A stretch of 64,000 bases of DNA from Mycolicibacterium flavescens (GCA_900637135.1 LR134353.1:1922001-1986000), one strand, 5' to 3'. Shown: positions 8,045 through 16,343, numbered from the stretch's first letter. A program made the numbers and translations. The notes: generated from the sequence alone by a model not told the origin.

Positions 8045-9150
8045 CCACAGCGGTATACGACGACCCCTACGCAGATGTGCCACCACCCACAGTTGAACCG
8101 GATGATGCAGTGCAACCGGGTTGCAACCCATATAGGGGTACGGTTGCAACCCAACCCACCGACCTGCACCCTTACGTCAGTGCATCCGAGGTGCATCCCG
8201 TGCGCAACCCACAGTGCGGATACGTAAACATCGGCGCACTACTCGACGACGGGATACCAGAACCACCCACACCCGAGGTATGCAGACGTTCCGACGGTAA
8301 GGGTTTGTTCTACCGAGGCCAGTTCAACATCGTCTTCGGAGACCCGGAGAGCGGCAAGACGCTGCTCTGCGACTACGCCACAGTCGAAGAGCTGAAGGCA
8401 GGTGGACGCGTGCTGAGGCTCGACCTCGACCACAACGGCGTCGAGTCCACCGTGAGCCGACTACTCGGATTCGGAGCAGACGAGTCTGTCTTACGCAACC
8501 CCAACCGATTCCTGTACGTCGAGCCGGCCGAACGCGACCAAGCCATCGCCGTCATAGACGACATGACCGACTGGAAGCCGACCCTCGTAATCATCGACAG
8601 CATCGGCGAACTACTGCCGCTGTTCGGAGCAGGAAGCAACTCGGCCGACGAATTTACCGACGTACACACCCGAGTCATCAAGCCCCTGACGAGGACCGGC
8701 GCTTGCGTCGTCGGAATCGACCACCTGGCCAAAGGCTCAGACTCCCGAGCATTCGGTCCAACCGGAACCGCAGCCAAGAAACGCGCCATCGGCGGCACCA
8801 GCATCCGCGTCAAGGTGGACAGCGCCTTCACGCCGGACAAAGGCGGCTCTGCCTACCTCAGCATCCACAAGGACCGCCACGGCGGATTACGCCGCCACTC
8901 GCCATCCGGCGACCGAGAACCCCTGTGCGGCAAGTTCGTCATAATCGGCAACCAAATCAGCATCACAGCCCCGATGCGCGGCGAGCGCAACCCCGAAGAA
9001 ACCGCCGACCCTGACGACATAGCGGCAATCGGCGAACTCGACCCGCCGCCAACATCAGCGCGCGAAGCACGCGAACGACTCAAATGGCGAGACGACCGGA
9101 GCCGCAGAGCATTCAAAGCATGGAGGGAGGAGAACAGTGAACCGAGCTGA
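8041..9150 (+). CDS. RecA-fold ATPase, RepA/DnaB-like replication protein
   Basis: 369-residue AAA_25/RepA-type ATPase. Walker A GDPESGKT lies at about residues 100-107 and Walker B TLVIIDS at about 181-187, followed by a conserved GIDHLAKG segment typical of hexameric RepA-like helicases. A disordered 60-residue N-terminus precedes the domain. Satellites and plasmids use such proteins to open or unwind their origin; no primase gene is seen. The ATG at 8041 overlaps the previous stop (ATGA). The first 170 bases of the gene carry a cluster of TGCAaCC repeats that may be the origin. Confidence 0.85.
   Translation: MTTAVYDDPYADVPPPTVEPDDAVQPGCNPYRGTVATQPTDLHPYVSASEVHPVRNPQCGYVNIGALLDDGIPEPPTPEVCRRSDGKGLFYRGQFNIVFGDPESGKTLLCDYATVEELKAGGRVLRLDLDHNGVESTVSRLLGFGADESVLRNPNRFLYVEPAERDQAIAVIDDMTDWKPTLVIIDSIGELLPLFGAGSNSADEFTDVHTRVIKPLTRTGACVVGIDHLAKGSDSRAFGPTGTAAKKRAIGGTSIRVKVDSAFTPDKGGSAYLSIHKDRHGGLRRHSPSGDREPLCGKFVIIGNQISITAPMRGERNPEETADPDDIAAIGELDPPPTSAREARERLKWRDDRSRRAFKAWREENSEPS
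8111..8209 (+). repeat. Cluster of iteron-like TGCAaCC repeats, possible replication origin
   Basis: Seven TGCAACC-like boxes lie at about 8111, 8122, 8145, 8165, 8181, 8192 and 8203, all on one strand, several of them 11 or about 22 bases apart. Two form perfect palindromes GGTTGCAACC (8119-8128 and 8142-8151) around a short A/T-containing stretch. The cluster lies within the first codons of the replication ATPase gene, a usual place for satellite or plasmid origins. Confidence 0.45.
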
Positions 9151-9331
9151 GCGTCGCCGAATACCGCCCGCAATCCGCGGAATCGCCGACACCCTCCACA
9201 CCGTCAAGTGCCCAGACTGCAACAACGACGCACGACTAGTGCACGACGACGAAATCGGCATGTGGTGGATACAGATTCTCCACAACGACACCTGTCCATG
9301 GCTTACCCGATACGAGGAAAGAAACCAATGA
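9137..9331 (+). CDS. Small zinc-ribbon-like protein, unknown function
   Basis: 64 residues from a GTG that overlaps the ATPase gene end by 14 bases. It contains a CPDC pair (about residue 25) and a later CPW, with H and D residues between, so a small metal-binding fold is possible. Its stop overlaps the next start as ATGA. No family recognised. It belongs to the run of tiny early genes of the element. Confidence 0.7.
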   Translation: MNRAERRRIPPAIRGIADTLHTVKCPDCNNDARLVHDDEIGMWWIQILHNDTCPWLTRYEERNQ

Positions 9332-9537
9332 GCGACATGAAAATCCAAATCCTGCGCGTCATCGGAACACGCGCACGCCAACCAACAGTCCTCGCCATCG
9401 TGGACGGATACGCCGTCCGCTGGTCACCGAAGGAGGATTGGTCTTGCACTTGCGACGAACTCGAGTTCGTCGACTGCCCTCACATCCCCGCTGTCGAAAA
9501 CCTACTCGATCCCCGCGTGACAGGAGCTAAGAAGTGA
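9328..9537 (+). CDS. Minimal SWIM-type zinc-finger protein
   Basis: 69 residues, starting at ATG 9328 in the ATGA overlap. The C-terminal half reads SCTCDELEFVDCPHI, which fits the SWIM pattern CxCx7CxH (about residues 44-56), preceded by a beta hairpin (AIVDGYAVRWS). SWIM domains bind nucleic acid or protein partners in transposases and recombination mediators; a free-standing SWIM of this size is unusual. The function here is unknown. The gene overlaps its neighbours on both sides by 4 bases. Confidence 0.7.
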   Translation: MSDMKIQILRVIGTRARQPTVLAIVDGYAVRWSPKEDWSCTCDELEFVDCPHIPAVENLLDPRVTGAKK

Positions 9538-9824
9538 GCGACTTCTTCGACAAGGCGCAAGAGTTTGAACTACCCAAAGACGTCATCGCCGTCTACCCGC
9601 ACGCAGTCGATGGCTACTTCTTCGCAGGCCCCGACAACAAACTCGGCGTCGCCCTGCGCATCAACGACGAACGCCTCGGCGAACTCGCCATGACACTCAC
9701 CTATCGACAACTCCTCGCGCTCAGCGCCTTCTGCAACAACTTCCTCGCACTCACAACAGAAGAAGTCGCAGCCATCCGCGACCAAGTCCACGCCATCGCA
9801 CAGCCGGGAGACAACACATGCTAA
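9534..9824 (+). CDS. Small acidic protein of the element, unknown function
   Basis: 96 residues from GTG 9534 (GTGA overlap with the SWIM gene). It appears to be an alpha/beta protein with a strand-rich first half and helices at the end; no motif recognised. It ends 7 bases inside the HNH gene. Its constant coupling to the neighbours is the main evidence that it is real. Confidence 0.7.
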   Translation: MSDFFDKAQEFELPKDVIAVYPHAVDGYFFAGPDNKLGVALRINDERLGELAMTLTYRQLLALSAFCNNFLALTTEEVAAIRDQVHAIAQPGDNTC

Positions 9825-10219
9825 AGCCATGCATCGTACCCCGTTGCGGGGAACTGTCCCAGCAGTCTCGCTGCCCCGAGCACCGTAAGGACACCCGCAA
9901 CAAAAGGGAACGCGGCTACGACTGGAGATGGGACCAGCTATCCCGCCAAGCCAGACGACTCCAACCCTTCTGCACCGACTGCGGCGCCACCGACGACCTA
10001 CAAGGCGACCACACGCCCGAAGCCTGGACACGCAAAGCCCAGAGCAAACCAATTCGCCTCCGCGACATTGTTGTCCGATGCGGTCCCTGCAACAGAGCAG
10101 CAGGGTCAGCTCGCCCAGGTAGCCGCAGAGCAACCCAGCCGGGAAGAGGTCAACCGACCGACGCAAGCCCCGTAGGCAAGCCGCAGGGCGCGTTACACAC
10201 CACTAGGTGGTCTACGTGA
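9818..10219 (+). CDS. HNH endonuclease (packaging-associated)
   Basis: 133-residue HNH nuclease. A CxxC pair (FCTDCG) precedes the catalytic GDHTPEAW, then the asparagine/histidine region LRDIVVRCGPCNRAAGSAR closes the beta-beta-alpha metal fold. In HK97-type phages and capsid-forming islands an HNH protein next to the large terminase is needed for DNA cutting and packaging, and the position here (just before terL) fits. The last 35 residues are low-complexity and basic. Confidence 0.9.
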   Translation: MLKPCIVPRCGELSQQSRCPEHRKDTRNKRERGYDWRWDQLSRQARRLQPFCTDCGATDDLQGDHTPEAWTRKAQSKPIRLRDIVVRCGPCNRAAGSARPGSRRATQPGRGQPTDASPVGKPQGALHTTRWST

Positions 10220-10221
10220 AG

Positions 10222-10455
10222 TCAGTCGAACGCCGCAATTGGCCTCGGTTCCAACGTCTGATGCTGGAACACGAACTTCCACGTATGAGGCGCGCAGGTA
10301 ATTGCCGACCCGCCAGCGGTATTCGTGATGTGCAGAACGCCGGCCTCGGTGACTTGGAGCTTCGTCTCGTCTGTGATTTGTTCCTTGAGCCCCGACGGGG
10401 CTCCGTATGCCCAGACAATCTCGAAATCGGTGTAAGGACCCTTCATGCTTGCCAT
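10222..10455 (-). CDS. Small antisense-oriented ORF between HNH and terL, unknown function
   Basis: 77 residues on the minus strand, read from ATG 10455 (or ATG 10446) and ending 2 bases from the HNH stop. The composition looks like a real beta-rich domain (KLQVTEAGVLHITNTAGG, then TWKFVFQHQ). It is the only leftward gene inside the rightward late operon, starting 15 bases from the terL start so that the two would be divergent. No family recognised. It could instead be a chance frame; the fit to the gap without overlapping either neighbour favours a gene. Confidence 0.5.
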   Translation of the reverse strand: MASMKGPYTDFEIVWAYGAPSGLKEQITDETKLQVTEAGVLHITNTAGGSAITCAPHTWKFVFQHQTLEPRPIAAFD

Positions 10456-10469
10456 ACCTGGAGCCTGCC

Positions 10470-11939
10470 ATGAGAGCCGGACCCAAGGCAGCAGTTGATG
10501 ACAGTGTGTTGCCCTGGCGGCCACGGTCGACGGGTTCGGCGCGATTCGATGATTTTTGCCAGAAGTTCGTGAAGGTGCCGAAAGGCACGGGTGCGAGGTC
10601 GCCGCTGCGGCTGAGGGATTGGCAGCGTGACCTAGTCGGGTCAGTTCTGGATGCAAATCCTCGGCCGCGTACAGCGGGCTGGATGCTGCCGCGTGGGTCC
10701 GGAAAAAGCTCGCTCATGTCTGCGTGGGGCGTCTACGAACTGTTCACGGGTGGCGAGGGTTCGGTGGTGTGCGTCGTCGCTGTCGACGAACGCCAGGCCG
10801 GGATCGTGTTCAACATCGCCCGCCGCATGGTGGAACTCGACGAGGACCTCTCCTCCCGCTGTCAGGTGTTCAAGGAACGGCTCTATATCCCGAACACGGA
10901 CAGTTCGTTTCACTGCCTACCGGCCGAGCCGAAACGCTTGGAAGGGCTGGACTACACGCTGGCGATTCTCGACGAGGCCGGTGTAGCCAACCGCGACTCA
11001 TACGAGGTGCTGACGCTGGCGCAGGGGAAACGCGAGCATTCCACTCTGGTCTGCATAGGTACGCCGGGGCCGAACCTAGACGATCAGGTCCTGCTGGATC
11101 TTCGGAACTACGCCGCCGACAACCCCGACGACATGTCGATGGTTTGGCGCGAGTTCTCGGCGGGCGGCTTCGAGGATCACCCGGTTGACTGTCAACACTG
11201 CTGGGAGCTGGCCAACCCGGCCCTCGACGATTTTTTGCACCGCGACGCGATGCACGCCTTATTACCGCCGAAGACTCGTGAGGCGACGTTTCGGCGGGCT
11301 CGGTTGTGTCAGTTCGCCACCGGAACCGAGGGTGGGTTTCTGCCGCCTGGTGTGTGGGACGACCTGAGCACGGGCAAGCCGGTCCCGGACGGGGCGGAGG
11401 TCGTCGTTGCCCTTGATGGCTCGTTCAGTGACGACACGACAGCCCTTTTGGTCGGGACGGTTTCGGCCGAACCGCATTTCGACACCATCCGCGTGTGGCA
11501 ACGCACCAACGGTGATGACTCGTATCGCGTGCCTATCTCCGAGGTTGAAAACGAGATACGACAGGCATGTAGACGCTGGCGCGTGGTCGAGATTGTCGCC
11601 GACCCGTTCCGCTGGACCCGCACACTGCAAGCGTTGGAGGCCGAGAAGCTGCCGGTAGTTGAGTTTCCGCACTCGCCGTCGCGGTTGACTGCGGCAACGG
11701 GTGACCTTTATAGCGCAGCGGTGAACGGTCGCATGTCGCATTCAGGTGATCGGCAATTGGCCGAACACGTCGCAGCCGCCGTCATCGTGGAGGATGCGCG
11801 GGGCATTCGGCTATCGAAAGCGTCCCGGTCGAGAACTGCGAGAAAGATGGATCTGGCCGCGTGCTTGGTCATGACTCACAGTCGCGCTACTTGGCGCGCA
11901 ACACATCGAAAACGAAAGAAAGCTAGGAGCTTTAGGTGA
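10470..11939 (+). CDS. terL: Phage terminase large subunit
   Basis: 489-residue packaging motor. The ATPase half has Walker A PRGSGKS (about 74-80) and Walker B LAILDEA (about 164-170); the nuclease half begins at VVVALDGSFSDDTTALL with the RNase H-like metal-binding aspartate. The ATG at 10470 is chosen because GGAG lies 6 bases upstream. The portal gene starts in its last codon. No small terminase is identifiable nearby, so DNA recognition may rest on the HNH protein, one of the small ORFs or a helper. Confidence 0.95.
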   Translation: MRAGPKAAVDDSVLPWRPRSTGSARFDDFCQKFVKVPKGTGARSPLRLRDWQRDLVGSVLDANPRPRTAGWMLPRGSGKSSLMSAWGVYELFTGGEGSVVCVVAVDERQAGIVFNIARRMVELDEDLSSRCQVFKERLYIPNTDSSFHCLPAEPKRLEGLDYTLAILDEAGVANRDSYEVLTLAQGKREHSTLVCIGTPGPNLDDQVLLDLRNYAADNPDDMSMVWREFSAGGFEDHPVDCQHCWELANPALDDFLHRDAMHALLPPKTREATFRRARLCQFATGTEGGFLPPGVWDDLSTGKPVPDGAEVVVALDGSFSDDTTALLVGTVSAEPHFDTIRVWQRTNGDDSYRVPISEVENEIRQACRRWRVVEIVADPFRWTRTLQALEAEKLPVVEFPHSPSRLTAATGDLYSAAVNGRMSHSGDRQLAEHVAAAVIVEDARGIRLSKASRSRTARKMDLAACLVMTHSRATWRATHRKRKKARSFR

Positions 11940-13246
11940 CAGACACACTTACCATGATGTTGCAGAAGATTGAAGAGAAGGCAGCAGCCTACGCTGAGCT
12001 CGAACGGTACTACTCGGGTACGCAGCCTTTGGCGTTCCTATCGCCGGAGGCGAAAACTGCCCTTGGCGACCGATTCGGGCGAATGGCGTCTAACCTGCCG
12101 CGCCTGGCGGTTACATCGCTGACCGAGCGCCTACGCGTGACCGGCTTTACCGGCGTTGATGTTTGGGACGAGTGGTTACGCAATGACCTCGACCAGGAGT
12201 CAGGTGTTGCGCACCGCGAGGCGCTATTACTCGGCCAGAGCTACGTAATCGTGTGGGCCGACCGGCTCGGCAGACCCCTTGTCACGGTCGAATCTGCCAA
12301 GCAAATGTCATGCCTGCGTGACCCCGGGACCCGCCGCATCACCCACGCGTTGAAGCGTTGGGAAACTGACACAACCACCGAGGCCGTCCTTTACGGACCC
12401 GACGAGATAGTCCGCTACCGCGCACAGCAGACCGGCGCCACCACAAGCGGATTCCGTGTTTTGGAGTCCATCTCTAACCCGTTGGGAGTGCCGCCCGTAG
12501 TCCGGTTGTTGAACTCTGATCGCATTCTTGACGAAGGCGTCTCCGAAATCGAGGACTTGAAACCGTTGTGCGATGCGCTGAATAAGGTGTTAGCGGACAT
12601 GATGGTTTCATCCGAATACGTTGGTAGGCCGCGTCGGTTCGCTACCGGCATCGAACTCGAGGAAGCCGCCGTGCTCGATGACGACGGTGAACCGACCGGC
12701 GACACCGAGGCGGTCAACCCATACCCCGACGCCAACAGGATGATGATTGCTGAAGAACCTGCCGCCAAGTTTGGCCAACTCGACGCCGCCGATCTGAACG
12801 GTTACGAGGCCGCAGTCGGAGTGTTGACTCAGCAGATAATGGCCGTCAGTGCGCTACCGGCCCACATGCTCGGGGTGTTGACGGACCAGCCTGCCAGCGC
12901 CGATGCGCTACGTGCGTCCGAGGCGTCGCTCACTGCGAGAGCCGAAGCGCGGCAGCAGCAATTCGGGCGCTCATGGGAGGACGTAGCCCGGTTGATAGTC
13001 GCAGTGCGCGATGGCGTCGACCCGATGAACGTTGATGCACGGGTGAAGTGGGCCGACGCATCGACGAGGAGCGTCGCACAGGAGGCTGATGCGGTGACCA
13101 AGTTGTTCGCCGCTGGCCTGTTGCCGGCCTCATACGCGTTGCAGCGACTCGGCTACACCGATGACGAGATAGCACAGATTCGCACTGCTCGCCGGACTGA
13201 AGCCTTGGACACCGCTGGTATTGACTTACGGGCGATTGCCTCGTGA
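11936..13246 (+). CDS. Phage portal protein, SPP1 gp6 type
   Basis: 436-residue portal of the SPP1_gp6 family: an N-terminal segment with ELERYYSGTQPLAFL, a central wing and stem region, and the typical stretch ALPAHMLGVLTDQPASADALR near residue 305. Portals form the dodecameric ring through which DNA enters the head. GTG start at 11936 overlaps terL by 4 bases and the MuF-like gene overlaps its end, a conserved packaging order. Length is slightly short for the family. Confidence 0.94.
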   Translation: MTDTLTMMLQKIEEKAAAYAELERYYSGTQPLAFLSPEAKTALGDRFGRMASNLPRLAVTSLTERLRVTGFTGVDVWDEWLRNDLDQESGVAHREALLLGQSYVIVWADRLGRPLVTVESAKQMSCLRDPGTRRITHALKRWETDTTTEAVLYGPDEIVRYRAQQTGATTSGFRVLESISNPLGVPPVVRLLNSDRILDEGVSEIEDLKPLCDALNKVLADMMVSSEYVGRPRRFATGIELEEAAVLDDDGEPTGDTEAVNPYPDANRMMIAEEPAAKFGQLDAADLNGYEAAVGVLTQQIMAVSALPAHMLGVLTDQPASADALRASEASLTARAEARQQQFGRSWEDVARLIVAVRDGVDPMNVDARVKWADASTRSVAQEADAVTKLFAAGLLPASYALQRLGYTDDEIAQIRTARRTEALDTAGIDLRAIAS

Positions 13247-13836
13247 GTTATCAGGATGAGCTAATCGCGTTGGCCGACAGCAGCGACCGCACAGTACAAG
13301 TGCTCTACGCGCTTTACCTGTCCGGTGAACTATCGGTACAGGATGCGGTTGCGTTGATGGCGGCCGCTGTCGCGCAGGCCAACAGCCAGGCATACGCGTT
13401 GGCGGATTTGTCCCTCGCGGCGAGCATCATGCTCGGGACGGCCGAAGCGGTTCCGGTGGTTGGCGTGCTGCCACCGGCCGACGACACTGTACGGCTGTCG
13501 AAAGCCGCCACAACGGTTCTCAAAGTGGCCGAGGCATCCGACGTGCCTGAAGCAATTGTCAGCCGCCTGGCACGCTCGGAGCCGCTAGAGAGTGCCACAA
13601 AAGCGTTCGGCGAAGCCATGCACCAACAGCCGCTCGTCAAGGGGTGGGTGCGGCAACTCGACGCCGACCCATGCCAGCTTTGCCGTTGGTGGTGGCGAGA
13701 AGGCCGTGTCTGGCCTGCCGCGCATCCAATGCCACGACACAAAGGGTGCGAGTGCGTACAACGGCCGGTACTCGCTCAAAACATTCAATCAACCGGATTC
13801 ACACGGAGGTTAGAGCGCAATGCAAGAGCAAGTTGA
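13243..13836 (+). CDS. MuF-like minor head protein
   Basis: 197-residue protein immediately after the portal. The helical N-terminal part is followed by a C-terminal Cys/His cluster (CQLCRWWW, then HPMPRHKGCECV) that matches the metal-binding end of MuF/gp7-type head morphogenesis proteins. They sit inside the procapsid at the portal vertex. GTG start overlaps the portal gene by 4 bases; the scaffold gene begins 17 bases before its stop. No toxin domain is attached. Confidence 0.82.
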   Translation: MSYQDELIALADSSDRTVQVLYALYLSGELSVQDAVALMAAAVAQANSQAYALADLSLAASIMLGTAEAVPVVGVLPPADDTVRLSKAATTVLKVAEASDVPEAIVSRLARSEPLESATKAFGEAMHQQPLVKGWVRQLDADPCQLCRWWWREGRVWPAAHPMPRHKGCECVQRPVLAQNIQSTGFTRRLERNARAS

Positions 13837-14266
13837 CGAACCAACAGACCAGGAACCCACACCAGACCAGGATGGCGAAACAAATGACAGCACAGAAGTC
13901 ACCGCGGCCGATAGCCAAGAGGAAGCGGCGGCCACGGAGGCCGAAGCCGAAGCCGAGACCTTCCCTCGCTCCTACGTCGAGGAACTACGCCAGGAAAACG
14001 GCAAGCATCGCCAACGCGCCCAGAAGGCCGAGCAACGGCTACACGCCGAACTGGTGCGCGCCACAGGACGCCTAGCCGACGCAGAAGACTTACCGTTCAA
14101 TCCCGAACACCTAGACGACGCCGAAAAGCTGACAGCAGCGATTGACGAACTGTTGACTCGCAAGCCGCATCTCGCGGCACGCCGACCCACGGGCTACATC
14201 GGACAAGGCGCAACGCAGTCAACGGCACAAGTTAACCTGCATGACATTCTGCGCAGTAGCGCATAG
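13820..14266 (+). CDS. Capsid scaffolding protein
   Basis: 148 residues. The first 50 are very acidic and disordered (D, E, T, Q, A), followed by a charged coiled coil starting SYVEELRQENGKHRQRAQ, then a helical tail. This layout is typical of scaffolds encoded just before HK97-fold capsid genes of actinophages. It guides procapsid assembly and is then removed. It has no serine-protease motif, and none is seen elsewhere in the element, so scaffold release may not need proteolysis or may use a helper protease. Confidence 0.85.
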   Translation: MQEQVDEPTDQEPTPDQDGETNDSTEVTAADSQEEAAATEAEAEAETFPRSYVEELRQENGKHRQRAQKAEQRLHAELVRATGRLADAEDLPFNPEHLDDAEKLTAAIDELLTRKPHLAARRPTGYIGQGATQSTAQVNLHDILRSSA

Positions 14267-14318
14267 ATACCCCATAAGGGTATGCTAGGTGGGTCGCGGC
14301 CTGGCGCTGCGGCCCACC
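14267..14318 (+). terminator. Two hairpins between scaffold and capsid genes
   Basis: The first, ATACCC/GGGTAT (14267-14283), begins right after the scaffold stop. The second is a 10-bp stem with one mismatch, GGTGGGTCGC paired with GCGGCCCACC (14288-14318). Neither is followed by a T-run. They lie in the 139-base gap before the capsid gene and could be a partial terminator or an RNA-processing site that sets capsid level. Confidence 0.45.
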
Positions 14319-14405
14319 CTCTTCAGGTGTCCTGGTGGCACGTCTCCCCAATAGCGGTTGACCCGTGCCCTTATCAATCCCTATCTGTAAGAACAGGACA
14401 CCATC

Positions 14406-15251
14406 ATGACTGAAACAACGGCAGCCAATCCTGAGTTGCTACAGGACCAGGTAGCTAGCCTGCTGGTGCAACCCCTCGAAGCCGCGAGCGTCGTACTCTC
14501 GAGCGGTCCACGCATTTTCGACACCAGCGGCGTGCTGCGCATCCCAAAATTGGTTAGCGGCGCAACGGTCGGGTGGGTTGGTGAATCCGGCCTAATTCCT
14601 GATGACGCCGATGTGGACTTCGACGAGTTGACCTTGATGCCGACCGATAGGAAGAGCATCAAGACGATTCTCCGATACTCCAATGAGCTGGTGCGCCAGT
14701 CGGTTATTGGCATCGACGCCGTACTGCGGGCACGGCTGGTCAAGGATGTTTCCGACGCTCTCGACACAGCCCTGCTGACTGGTACCGGCTCGTCTGACTC
14801 CATCACCGGCCTGCTGCATCAGGAAAACGTGACCCAAGGCGGATTCGTGCCCGAAGATCCCGACTACTTGCTCGACGCTATCGGGTTGCTCAACGCGCAG
14901 GAGGTCATGCCCAACAGGTGGTTCATCAACGGCTCTGACTTCATCAGAATCCGCAAAGTCAAGGAATCCGACACGTCCAACAAATACGTGCTCGAATCCG
15001 ACCTGACCGCTGGCCCGACCTATCGGCTGTTCGGAATCCCGGTCACCGTGACGAACAAGCTGCCTGAGGGCACGGCGATCCTGGCCGACATGTCGAACGT
15101 GGCAATTGCCCGCGACGTGGCACCGTCCGTGACAGTGCTGACCGAACGCTACGCCGAGTACGACCAGGTTGGTTTGCGCGTGGTCACACGGTACGACCTC
15201 GGCTTGCTGCATCCCGAAGCGGTAGCTGTCCTGGTGGAGCCGGGTAGCTAA
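14406..15251 (+). CDS. HK97-fold major capsid protein
   Basis: 281-residue phage major head protein. Family features are the SGVLRIPKLVSGATVGWVGE start of the core, the DELTLMPTDRKSIKTILRYSNELV spine/P-domain segment, and the LFGIPVTVTNKLPEG region before the last A-domain strands. The length is that of a mature HK97 core with little or no delta domain, consistent with a separate scaffold gene. ATG start at 14406 lies 140 bases after the scaffold stop. Heads made from it may be small, suiting an 11-kb genome, but that is an inference. Confidence 0.93.
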   Translation: MTETTAANPELLQDQVASLLVQPLEAASVVLSSGPRIFDTSGVLRIPKLVSGATVGWVGESGLIPDDADVDFDELTLMPTDRKSIKTILRYSNELVRQSVIGIDAVLRARLVKDVSDALDTALLTGTGSSDSITGLLHQENVTQGGFVPEDPDYLLDAIGLLNAQEVMPNRWFINGSDFIRIRKVKESDTSNKYVLESDLTAGPTYRLFGIPVTVTNKLPEGTAILADMSNVAIARDVAPSVTVLTERYAEYDQVGLRVVTRYDLGLLHPEAVAVLVEPGS

Positions 15252-15252
15252 A

Positions 15253-15570
15253 GTGGTTGACGCCGAACAGGTCTTGCTGTTCCTCGGCCGGCACTCCGAC
15301 ACAACGTTGGAGGCGTCGGCCGAGCAGGCCATCCCCGTCGTCACCACGATGGTCAAGGCATACGTGCGCGGGAGCGGTGAGGGCTGGGCACCCAACGAGG
15401 AACTCGAGGCCGTGATTGTGACAGCGGCAGCACGGCTCATCACCAACCCCGGTGGTATCCCGGTCGATAATCAAGCCGGACAGTTCACGCACTCGCTGCG
15501 GGGCGCGTTCACCGGCTGGACACTGGCCGAACTCGCGGTCCTCAACAGGTACCGCAAACGCGCCCTCTAG
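15253..15570 (+). CDS. Head-tail connector/adaptor protein (gp6/gp15-like)
   Basis: 105-residue helical protein beginning at GTG 15253, one base after the capsid stop. The helices around AIPVVTTMVKAYVRG and the conserved AVIVTAAARLITNPGGI followed by LAELAVLNRYRKR are typical of the small connector that docks on the portal and prepares the head for a tail. It is the last structural gene; no tail gene follows, which implies tails from another phage. Confidence 0.82.
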   Translation: MVDAEQVLLFLGRHSDTTLEASAEQAIPVVTTMVKAYVRGSGEGWAPNEELEAVIVTAAARLITNPGGIPVDNQAGQFTHSLRGAFTGWTLAELAVLNRYRKRAL

Positions 15571-15650
15571 CCGCCGGTACCAACTCGCGTATCGTCGGCG
15601 ATTTCGTGGCGAGAAGGTGTGCGGCGCTGCATTTTCGAACCTTCAGGTAG

Positions 15651-16166
15651 ATGGCTGAATACCATACGGACATGACGACTGAAGATGTACTCGGAATTGT
15701 CGCTCTCATCGTTTCTATATTGGCCATGCTAGTCGCAAGTGGCGCGAACCGAGAGGCTCGGAAATCGCGGGATGTCGCCACAGTGCTGTTCCTCCACGAG
15801 CAAAGCATGACGCCAGAGATGCAACGCGTCCGTGGCGGCTTGCGATACACCGACAAGTACGACCCGGTGTTGAAGTCCGAGCCGACGAGAGGCGGATTAA
15901 CCGAGGAGGAGTATGACGAACTGCGTACGGAGCTTCATGGTCTCCTCGGCATCTACGAAAGCCTAGGCGCCGTCACGAAGGCGGATCTCGTAGATTCGAG
16001 CCTTGTCATGACGTTGTTTCCTGGCTCGGTGCCTGCTGTCTATAAGAAGGCCAAGGCCTATATCGTCGAGTATCGAAAGACTCGAGATCATCGTGAGTTT
16101 GCGATGAATCTTGAATGGTTGGCGAACCAATATTCCGGTAGTCAAGCGCGGTCCATTGGAAGGTAG
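15651..16166 (+). CDS. Membrane-anchored cargo protein near attR, DUF4760-like
   Basis: 171 residues. One N-terminal transmembrane helix (about 14-32, VLGIVALIVSILAMLVASG) is followed by a cytoplasmic helical domain with the ATVLFLHEQSM and LLGIYESLGA segments seen in DUF4760-type proteins. The ATG at 15651 is used; ATG 15672 is also possible. It is separated from the structural genes by 80 bases and is the only gene between them and attR, the usual place for cargo in satellites. Function unknown; an interference or abortive-infection role is a guess from location and architecture. Confidence 0.72.
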   Translation: MAEYHTDMTTEDVLGIVALIVSILAMLVASGANREARKSRDVATVLFLHEQSMTPEMQRVRGGLRYTDKYDPVLKSEPTRGGLTEEEYDELRTELHGLLGIYESLGAVTKADLVDSSLVMTLFPGSVPAVYKKAKAYIVEYRKTRDHREFAMNLEWLANQYSGSQARSIGR

Positions 16167-16219
16167 AGATCAAGTTCCGCCCTTGTCCGCGTGGCAAGGC
16201 GGCTCTCAAATGGGCCATC

Positions 16220-16288
16220 GTGTCACGACGATGTCACAACTCGTGTCCAACACCTGCGGATATCTGCGGATATCTGCGAATAGATATG
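16220..16288 (+). promoter_or_regulatory. Candidate arm-type sites near attR
   Basis: The segment 16220-16243 (two TGTCAC boxes ending CAACTCG) matches 5581-5603 near attL. Just after it, CTGCGGATAT occurs twice in tandem with a third degenerate copy (CTGCGAATAG), between about 16253 and 16284. Such repeats flanking a core are what integrase arm-binding domains use. The region 16167-16343 has no gene. Confidence 0.45.
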
Positions 16289-16343
16289 TGCTGGTAAAGC
16301 GCCAACTCGGAACATCGGCGAATAACGGCGGAGGTGCGTCAAG

